From Clonostachys chloroleuca (Eukaryota > Ascomycota > Sordariomycetes > Hypocreales > Bionectriaceae): 64,000 nucleotides of DNA. The position numbers and the translations under genes are program-made. Each line of letters begins with the position of its first letter. Position 1 is the stretch's first letter. The notes beneath the pieces are model-generated. The model saw only the letters and a list, made by a program, of their open reading frames with translations. It made no database searches and was not told the DNA's origin. This document shows, piece by piece, positions 56,288 through 64,000 of this stretch. The stretch spans positions 1,984,001 to 2,048,000 of the forward strand of contig JBANAY010000004.1 of the NCBI GenBank assembly GCA_037952775.1. Reading direction: 5' to 3'.

Positions 56288-57061
56288 TTAAATGAGTGAG
56301 AAGCCATCACAGTCGGAGTAGATCTCCTCGCCGTGGAAGACGATGCCTCGTCGCTTCCACCCGCCCCTCTTGATGAAGCTCTCGACCCCGTCCATGTGTA
56401 CCATGCCGGGTCGCTTGGTGGCTCCAGGGACGGAGTGAGCACGGGGCTGCTGGAGGTTGGTGAAGCTTGATGGTAGCTCGATGAGAACGGGAGGAACCTC
56501 GCTCTCATCGATGGTCGAGTGGATGCTGCTGGCAACGCTGGCCATGCTGGAGCGTCTTGAGATATCCGTGGCGATGGTCTGGATGGTGGACTCGGACCAT
56601 CTCGAGCGGTTGATTTGTGGCCGCTTGGTGACAGCCATGTAGAAGTAGTCATCCTCCTCCTCGTCGTTGACGTCAAGGGAGCAGGTATGGGGTGGCATCT
56701 CCAGGTGGAATTGGTCCTCATCGATCTCGGTCACGTCGCCCAGAATCTCGTCGTCCATATCGTCATCCACATCATCGATCACATCGCTGTCGTAAAAGGT
56801 CGTCGGTTGGACGGTGTGTCTGCGGTCAGGGATGGCGATGAAGGGTCGTTCGTACAGGCGAGGCGGAGGCTGGTGAGGAGATGCCGTCGAGTCGCGATAT
56901 TGTGAAGGAGCAATGGTGGTGCAGGCGGAGGCGGTTGAGCTCGAATCCAATGAGCTGCCTGATACTGAGCTGCCAGAGAAGGAAACCTTGCGGATGTGAA
57001 GGTCGCGAGGACGCTTGGAGCATTTGCGCTTCTGGCTGAAGCTGTGTCCAAAGACATGCAT
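56288..57061 (-). CDS. Disordered protein of unknown function (isolated gene)
   Basis: Intronless frame of 258 residues from the ATG at 57061. The frame extends 25 codons upstream to 57136 through a Thr-rich stretch that looks like leader. The N-terminus is basic (FGHSFSQKRKCSKRPRDLHIRKVSF), then Ser-rich. A Pro-rich part and an acidic stretch (VIDDVDDDMDDEILGDVTEIDEDQF) follow. The Ser-rich block RRSSMASVASSIHSTIDESE could be phosphorylated. The C-terminus (ESFIKRGGWKRRGIVFHGEE, ending FSLI) is the most protein-like conserved-looking part. No membrane segment. I do not recognise the family. The gene stands alone in 14 kb of gene-poor DNA, an arrangement that in filamentous fungi often accompanies complex regulation. 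Confidence 0.7.
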   Translation of the reverse strand: MHVFGHSFSQKRKCSKRPRDLHIRKVSFSGSSVSGSSLDSSSTASACTTIAPSQYRDSTASPHQPPPRLYERPFIAIPDRRHTVQPTTFYDSDVIDDVDDDMDDEILGDVTEIDEDQFHLEMPPHTCSLDVNDEEEDDYFYMAVTKRPQINRSRWSESTIQTIATDISRRSSMASVASSIHSTIDESEVPPVLIELPSSFTNLQQPRAHSVPGATKRPGMVHMDGVESFIKRGGWKRRGIVFHGEEIYSDCDGFSLI

Positions 57062-60000
57062 TGTGACGGTAGTGGTTGTGTCGGTGGTACTGGTCTGTAT
57101 ATGGTGTTGTCTCTCCGGTATAGTTGGTAGTTTCACTGTCCTACTCTTGTGTTGGAGGAAGTGGTGTAAGTGTGGGTGGGATGGAGGAGAGAGAGGGAGA
57201 GAAGTCAGGATGGGGATCAGTTGTTAATGTAGTAGTGGCAAATGACGATCCCGTATCGAAGCAAGCTTCTTGGTCCCTGTGAGGAGGGGATTGGAGGAGT
57301 GTTGCAATGGTGCAGAGCAGATCGGACTGGTGAGGATGGGATGAGCGGGAGCCTCGTGTTTCTATATACTCCGGGCCCATCACGTACCCGGAGTACATGG
57401 ACCCAGGACTCGGACACAGCCTTAGCAGCGCATTGTCGCAAGTGCGTGTAGGTACCTGACCTTGAATCGATGACCGCCTTGACATGGGCGGGCGTGTCTC
57501 CACTCCGCCGTGAGTACCGATCAGACCCACCAGCAAGCTTCACGCCCAGAGACGCAAGCAGAGCGCAGAAACGAAAGAAAAAAAGCAAATATGTGGTGCC
57601 GTGCGGTACCTCTTTTTTTTTCAGCCGCTGTGGTGCTCTGGGGCCCAGGCACCCACCGCCTGTCTGAATGAAGCCACGCCCCCTCTCCACCTGCTAGCTC
57701 CCCACCACGACGCTCATCATCATCGTACCTGGCCTGGAAACCTTGTTTGCGGCTGTGTGGAGCAACGTGATGAGTCCTTTGGACAGTCACTGGCACTGGG
57801 GCCAGGGTGTGGTCCTGGGTGTGCACCCAGTGTCTTGGTGTGGCACACCGTCTGATCAGCCAAGTTGAGTGACTGCTGGACACGAGTCCCAATGCCTGTC
57901 CATCCGTCCATTTTCCCCGATCTGGCCACGACTAAAGTGTGAGTAGCTCGGGAAGCGGGAAGCTCGCGGTGTGTGAGCGAGCGAGATGTCTACTATTGTC
58001 CAGCTGCTTGGGGTTTCGGTTTGCATGGCAACGCAAGAGATCCCTGCACCCAAACCCAGGCGCGCAGTGCGGCGCAAATGCAGCAGCGATAGAGAGAGAG
58101 GAAAATAGATTGCATTGAACCCGCTCTTTCGCTTGACCTGACCGGCCGCCCACATGGCATTCCAGCGAGCCAGGCGGCCGATGACGTCTCGCAGGCTACG
58201 GGGGCCCTGTTTCGCGTCAATACTCAATCTCACCTCGCTCATGCTCGGCAAGGGGTACTGCTACAGTGTATTCTGATGCCTCGACTCCCGTCTGATCCAT
58301 TCGTCTCATCTTGTCTCGAAGGAGTCACGAGTCGACCGGGCCCGAGAACAAAAAAGCACGCACGCGCACACGCATGCGGGAAGAAATGAAGCAAGGGCCA
58401 AGGGGTCGAGCAATTCTGAGTTCTCGCTCGCCGTTCCTGAATCAATTGATTCACCTGGTGGTGGTGAGGGGCAGAGAGGGCCAGGCACGGTACCTGGCGA
58501 CTGGCCTGCGATGCCTCGAGCAGCCCACACACCAGACTCGGTTCCGACAGCACTACGGCCAGAGGGTTTCACACCGCATCGGTCGTCTGGTGCGGTCTGG
58601 TCCTCTGGTATGGGCAGCTGCGAGGCTAGTGAGTGTAGGAGCGCATTGGTGGTAAAACAGGCCCAGACACACATACATAGCGGCCCTCCCTTGTCTCACA
58701 ATAGTCGCGGCATCCTCCATCCCACCGCCAGCTTCACAGAGATACATGCGCGAGGCGGAGAGAGACACACAACACACACAGTTGCGCGATGAAGCTCGTC
58801 CGCTTGGCGGATAGTTGCCAGGCGGACATTTGATACCCCGGTCGTCGGCATGGATTACTGCTATCGAGGGCCATCCGAAAGTAGATTGCGAGACGGCTGC
58901 AGCTCACATGCGCATTGCCTGCGTGAAATGCAGCCATGCCCAGGACCCATTTTGAGGAAAAGGCACAGCAGCTTTCACCTAGCTGCAGGGCCTCGATGGA
59001 TGCTACTGCACGTAGCTGCAGTAGGCCGCGATCGATCCAGCGAGGGTCTGGGGCAGTTCAAATCAATAATGTTTTCCTTTTGGCATCGGCGATCCTCCCA
59101 TTACAAATTGAATAATTACAAGCGCAGCTCATCTCATTTCATCTCATCTCGCTGTGTTACATTGTATCGCATCGCGAGGCAAGGAACGCCAGGTCAGGCC
59201 GGGCAGCAAACAAAGAAATATCGAAATAGCCATGAGGCTGAGCCAAGGGGCAACCCCAGCCAGCATGTGCGTTTGCTGACAATGGGCAGGGCTACCAGGC
59301 TCAACCCCAGGCTTGGGTCGGGCCAGAGTCACCAGCCACACATAACAGAATCCCGGACTGTGAAGTGGTGTTTTCTATCCAGGTCCGGGCCGGCCACAAG
59401 GCTGGAACTGGTCCTCCGGGGGTTCATCGCCAAGTCGAGTCGGTCAGCTGCGCAGGCAAAATGGCAGATTCACTAGGTCGCCGACTCGGCAGGGGTCAAA
59501 GTCAATACTGGGCCTCCAAAACCTTGGCTCTTAGCTTCCTCTCCGAGGGCCTTGTAAGCTCCCACCCCGCACATCTTTGTCACTTTAGCTGCTAGTCGAT
59601 TTATAATGGCACGGCGAAATTACATACGGTCAGCCGATGGGTCATCGTAGTTCTGGGGTCCAGCTGCAGGTACGCAGTAGTCAAGCAGCTATCCTCCATC
59701 AGATGACCGTCGAAAGTGTCGATTGCCACCCCTCTATCTAGATCCCTACTTCGTTTCGGGTCGTGGTGGACGGACAGTTGCGACCAGGACGGGCCCTAGT
59801 GAAGCATATCCCCAGCTAGCAAAGTTACGATCGCTCCATGCTTCTGGGCAGTGATACACTGAAGCTTACAGTTCGCGCTAGTTTTGAGGCCATCGCCATT
59901 CCAGCCACCGATGTAGTAAATATGTGATGATAGACGGATCATCGCCGACGTGAAAGGCAATTGCTGACCTCTTCCCCAATTCGGAACTAAGGTAGGGCGG

Positions 60001-63000
60001 ACAACCACACCATAGCGAATCAGAAGGCCATCCAGGAGCATTGCTTCCCCTCACCTATGTCTTTGTCTGGGGAGGACAAAGACGAGATCAGCAAAGGAAA
60101 GTCTCTTATGCCGTTAGGATCTCGCACTGCCTATTTCATCACAACATGAAGCTCAACTCAAGGGATCCTGGCAAATTCCGCCATCGGTGGAAGCCAGCCA
60201 GCCACGCAGCTATCACGATTGGAAATCCAGGTGGAGGATTATACGCTTTTTGGTACATCGAATTCTACATTTAGGTTATGGCATTGACGGCCAGCTCCGT
60301 GCGTACTTGCAGTCCACGTAACGCAAGTGCGTTCTCCCCAGCTATGCATGCATGTGTGTGTGTGGATGGAGGCAGCTAACCACAACTACTCCAAACCCAT
60401 GTCCCGCTATTTCCAATCACACTGGACCTCGAGATCGGTATCAATGGCCCTCTGGCCAATCCGAGGCCGCAGACGTGCTTTTCCAAGGCTTCGGGTTGAC
60501 GCTAGCTACGCCTCTCGCCAATCCACCGTGAACACCTCAGCTGACGATGGGTCATTGGCCAGAACGTGATACTACCCTGGACGCATAGGCGAAGATCATG
60601 CCTTTTTGCTTTTTTCTACCAAATGTAGATTATAATTCAGCCGAGTAATTATGTACACGAAACGCCTGCTAGAAGGCAATTCGGGCCATCCATGCAAGCT
60701 GCAAACTTTCCTTTTTCTTGGCCACGCGCGAGTGGATTGACATGTCCAGATCTCATCTCATCGATTCCATCCTAGCTCGTTCACTGGGCAGCTAAAATAA
60801 CGAACACGGAGCTGCATCCTCTGGCTCGCTTATCGAGACGAGCAGGAACAGCAAATCTCACATTACATTGCATTGCGGTCGAGCCTCGCCTATGCCTGTC
60901 TATATGTAAATTTCCATGCTATAGCTCATTACCTGCAATATTTGCCATATCCAGCCGCAGAAGGCGAGATCATGCTCCGCTTCACCTGATAGCCTGTGAT
61001 AGGTGAGCGACCACATCAAATCCTGTCCCGTATTTTTTGTCAATCCCCATCAACTAAATTAACTCGGCGACCCGCCTCCCTCCATCTAACAGCTGTCTCC
61101 ATCATCATCGTCTTAATACACGCGCTTCTCACCGCCACTCATTCTCCTCTTTGTGGTGTCCCCTCTTTGTTAAAGTTCAACGATTCACGATGGGGCGCCC
61201 AGGTCGGCGATATGCGATGCACGAATGAGATGGCCTGGCCGGCCCTACCCCCTCGGCTACCGCTCCTTTTTAGCTCCCTCTGACCGTCAAGTCCGGGCCT
61301 ATTCCCATCGGTACCTGTTCTACTATGCACTTGACTCTAGGCCCTTCCGCACTGGTTTCCCCCTTTGGGCGGTCTGCCAGGCACAAGGCACCCGAGAAAG
61401 AGTAACTGATTCATTCGGCCGAAAGCCTCACGACAGAAACGAGAAGCTAAAAAAGTAAAAAAGGTTCCGAGACAAGAATCAGGAGGCAGTCCTCCACAAT
61501 CCAGGCCCGCCACACGCAGTCGCCGATCAAACTGTAGCGCCAGCCGTATTCACTGCACAGAGTAGACATGCACACCACTACGAGCGCATCGTCTGCTTGA
61601 AGCAGGAGGTCTCGCTGTGTTTTGCCTTGCTGACCTGGCTTGCACTCTTCGGCTGAGGGTTTGGCGATGGTTTGCTTGGAACCCCACCTCCAGTACGACC
61701 CTCGCCAGACCCTCCCTCCCTTGCACTGCGCTCTCGTACTGAATTGACCTGTTACCTGCTCCCATTGGTCCCCCGCGCCATGCGAATCATCTCTCTGGTA
61801 CTTTACCTGCTAAGTATGGTCATGGGATCGACGCCCACTTCATTCACGCTCAGCGCCCCTCTCCACCAACCCTTATCGTTAAGACATGCATCAAATGCGC
61901 ACGCTAGCCAGCAAAGTCCGGCTCAGCAGGAGTGAAATTCGTCCTTGCGGCCGTCCGCCAGCTTGCTTCGTCCGCCGTAATCCCGCAAACCCCCGAGACC
62001 CTCCCCCTTAGCAGCTCTGAGGCCATCACGGAATTTGCGGTAAAGGCGTTCGAGGACCTGGTATCCTTGTCCAGAAAACTTTTGTATCCGCACCTCCCGC
62101 ACGCTTTTTCACTCCGGTGTCAGTCAATTGAGTCGTTTTCTAAAACAGATGCTGGGCGGCGATCAGCAATTACACACGCTGATTCGCTTACCAAGCTTGC
62201 TTGTTCCTTGTATCCAGCCTCTCCCATCATATTAGTGTAATTTTTTTTATACTCCTACTCTTTTTGCTTTCACCACTCCGGTGTATCAGAATAGAGGTGT
62301 TGAGGCGGTAAAGTAAGCGCAAAAGAGGTAAGGAAACCTGTTTTATTCCCAAGCTGTACGTACATTTGACATATCACACACACTGTACATCAATGCAGAC
62401 ATACTGACGGTGACAAATCGAACGGATCCACGTCCGCAGGATCTACAAACCGTTCTGGAGTACACAGATCGCCAAGTGGACGGCGGTACGCCGTGATTCG
62501 TCATCGCCACCAGCATCACTATCATCATACAGTGTCAATCGTCGGAGCCTTCGGGAAAGGATGTGCTCAATTCTGAAACGCAGCTCAACCAGGCGCCCTG
62601 CTCCCTCTGGACCCTTGTTGAGGGCGCATCGCCCACGATTGATATCATCCCCACCCTGGGATGTGTGCATCGGATTTACATGCGTGGAATTCTATGACGT
62701 TAGCCCGCTCATCCGTGCCGGGGTCGACCACGTTTCGGATTTTCTTCCCATTTATCTCGACCAACGCACCAGGCGCGTGCAGGAGCAAAGACATCATTCT
62801 GCGTGATCTACATTTTCACTTTACACGTAACTGAGTCTTACTGGTATCGTGGATGCCTACACACGACTTAGACATCCGTGATCCGCCCGCCCATTCAGCA
62901 GGACGGCAGGCAAGCCTGATTGATCATCGTCCATATCACAAACAACCGCGTATCACGGCCGGTTCCTGAGACACCTGTCTTCCAACGAACGGGCGCTTCA

Positions 63001-63420
63001 ATACAACAGTGCGGCTCATCACGATCCCATCTTCCTGGAGTCACCCTCGTCATCGGCTCCCAAGGATTGATGCCCGATTAGGGGTTACGAGCTGGGAACC
63101 CTGGGATCGCGGGACGATCGGATGGCCTTTGCTTCTGCTTTCCGCAAGCTTACGTCTTGTCAATGCTTTTCTCTTTTGTGTGCGCGTGAGCAAATCGTAC
63201 ATGCTGGATCCCTGTATAAGCACTCGCCCCCAGGGAAAGGATCAAACCTTGCTTCCTTCCTTCTCCCCATGCCTCCCCCATTGTCGGGATTCAACTCCCT
63301 CCCATCAGCGTAAAAAACGTGGGTATCGTAGTTTCGAAAGTAATAGTACAAGAGGGGGCAATTCGCGACCGAGCCGCGACACTCCTCGCCACCCCCTACT
63401 TTACCCCTCCCCTGACAAGA

Positions 63421-63442
63421 GATGCTCATCGCGATGAGCATC
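63421..63442. repeat. Perfect 22-bp palindrome centred on TCGCGA
   Basis: The half-site GATGCTCATCG is followed directly by its exact reverse complement. It lies in non-coding DNA about 540 bp before the possible start codon at 63981. Confidence 0.8.
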
Positions 63443-63980
63443 CAAGTCGTGATGCAATAATGTGTGACTATCAGCGTCTAGCAGCGCTGTGTCGTGTGCT
63501 GCCCCTTTTCCTCCCAAAGCTTCGGTATACAGAAGTGCCAAATAGTTAGTTGATCAAGGCTCCCCAGTCTCACTCAGCCTTGCTCGCCAGAATCTCTCGA
63601 TAGTATACAAGAAATATACCGATCGGGATCGAGGCCTGAGCTCAGCCGCGTTCTTTATTTCCTACCCCCCTCCCCTGCCCTGCGCTACAAATAGCGTAGG
63701 CAAAAGAAAAGATGGGAAAATTGAAACCCAGGGCCCAGGGCCCAGGATGACCCGGACGGCTGGTATCGACTTGTCGGATTCTCCCAGTTTTTTATCACCG
63801 GAGAATGCCATCGCTCTCGCCTTTCAGCCGTTCCACCCTCTTCTGTTCCCAGTTCTCGAGGTCCCGCCCGGCGAGTTTCTAGTCAAATCGGCGATCAGTT
63901 AAGACATTCTCAATACTGCATCTTTCTTTTTTCTTTCCTCCAAAATTGCCGTATATTCGCCAATTGGAGCCTCCAATCCC

Positions 63981-64000
63981 ATGGGAAAAGGAAGAACCTA
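63981..64000 (+). other. Possible start of a plus-strand gene cut by the window
   Basis: An ATG preceded by a C/T-rich, leader-like stretch (63920-63980) opens a frame that runs off the window (MGKGRT). This is only a possibility. Confidence 0.2.

Larger units (their letters stand above)
57062..64000. other. Long gene-poor region upstream of 57061 and to window end
   Basis: About 6.9 kb with no supported gene. The first part must contain the promoter and leader of the gene at 57061. A 22-bp perfect palindrome lies at 63421-63442. The final 100 bp are C/T-rich and lead to an ATG at 63981, which may be the start of a plus-strand gene beyond the window. Confidence 0.45.

Noticed and set aside
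58850..59476. 208-codon plus-strand frame in the gene desert
   Set aside because: No domain or conserved block, an unusual amino-acid mix and no supporting context; treated as a chance frame.

Overview
The window is nuclear DNA of a filamentous ascomycete, most likely Eurotiales (Aspergillus/Penicillium type). Genes are interrupted by short GT-AG introns of mostly 48-111 nt. The protein set includes Zn2Cys6 regulators, fungal eS27, a Nup53-type nucleoporin, Ivy1, PRP38 and a mitochondrial GatA. No bacterial, plasmid or viral genes were seen. The genus is inferred from protein style, not from a search.

Layout. Positions 1-31.4 kb look like an accessory, metabolism-type region. It starts with a CYP504-like cytochrome P450 cut by the window edge, divergent from a Zn2Cys6 regulator that converges with a secreted alpha/beta-hydrolase (secretory-lipase-like). 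A TPR protein follows. Next come two head-to-head genes sharing an AflR-type C-terminal domain: one has the Zn2Cys6 DNA-binding domain and one lacks it. A four-exon MFS transporter, a membrane-anchored calcineurin-like phosphoesterase, a disordered Ser/Arg/His-rich protein, a GFA-domain protein and a seven-exon zinc alcohol dehydrogenase complete it. No polyketide synthase, NRPS or terpene backbone gene lies in the window.

Positions 33.0-49.7 kb are a dense block of core eukaryotic genes: Nup53-like nucleoporin, Ivy1-like BAR protein, leucine-rich-repeat protein, phosducin-like Plp2, ribosomal protein eS27, Spd1/Dif1-type ribonucleotide reductase inhibitor, Gemin2/SIP1-like protein, GatA, PRP38 and a small membrane protein. 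From 49.7 kb to the end the sequence is gene-poor. One recognisable gene (56.3-57.1 kb, a disordered protein of unknown function) sits between about 6.6 kb and 6.9 kb of apparently non-coding DNA.

The most interesting items are these. (1) The AflR-domain pair, with a fully palindromic TCG-N5-CGA site just before the start codon of the full-length regulator. (2) Three otherwise intact genes (eS27, Ivy1-like, GFA protein) each broken by an apparent one-base loss in a short G/C homopolymer, which points to consensus sequence error more than to pseudogenes. (3) Two long perfect palindromes, both centred on TCGCGA. (4) A 33-base A tract inside the gene desert. All gene models were made by eye from reading frames, splice sites and remembered family motifs, without alignment.
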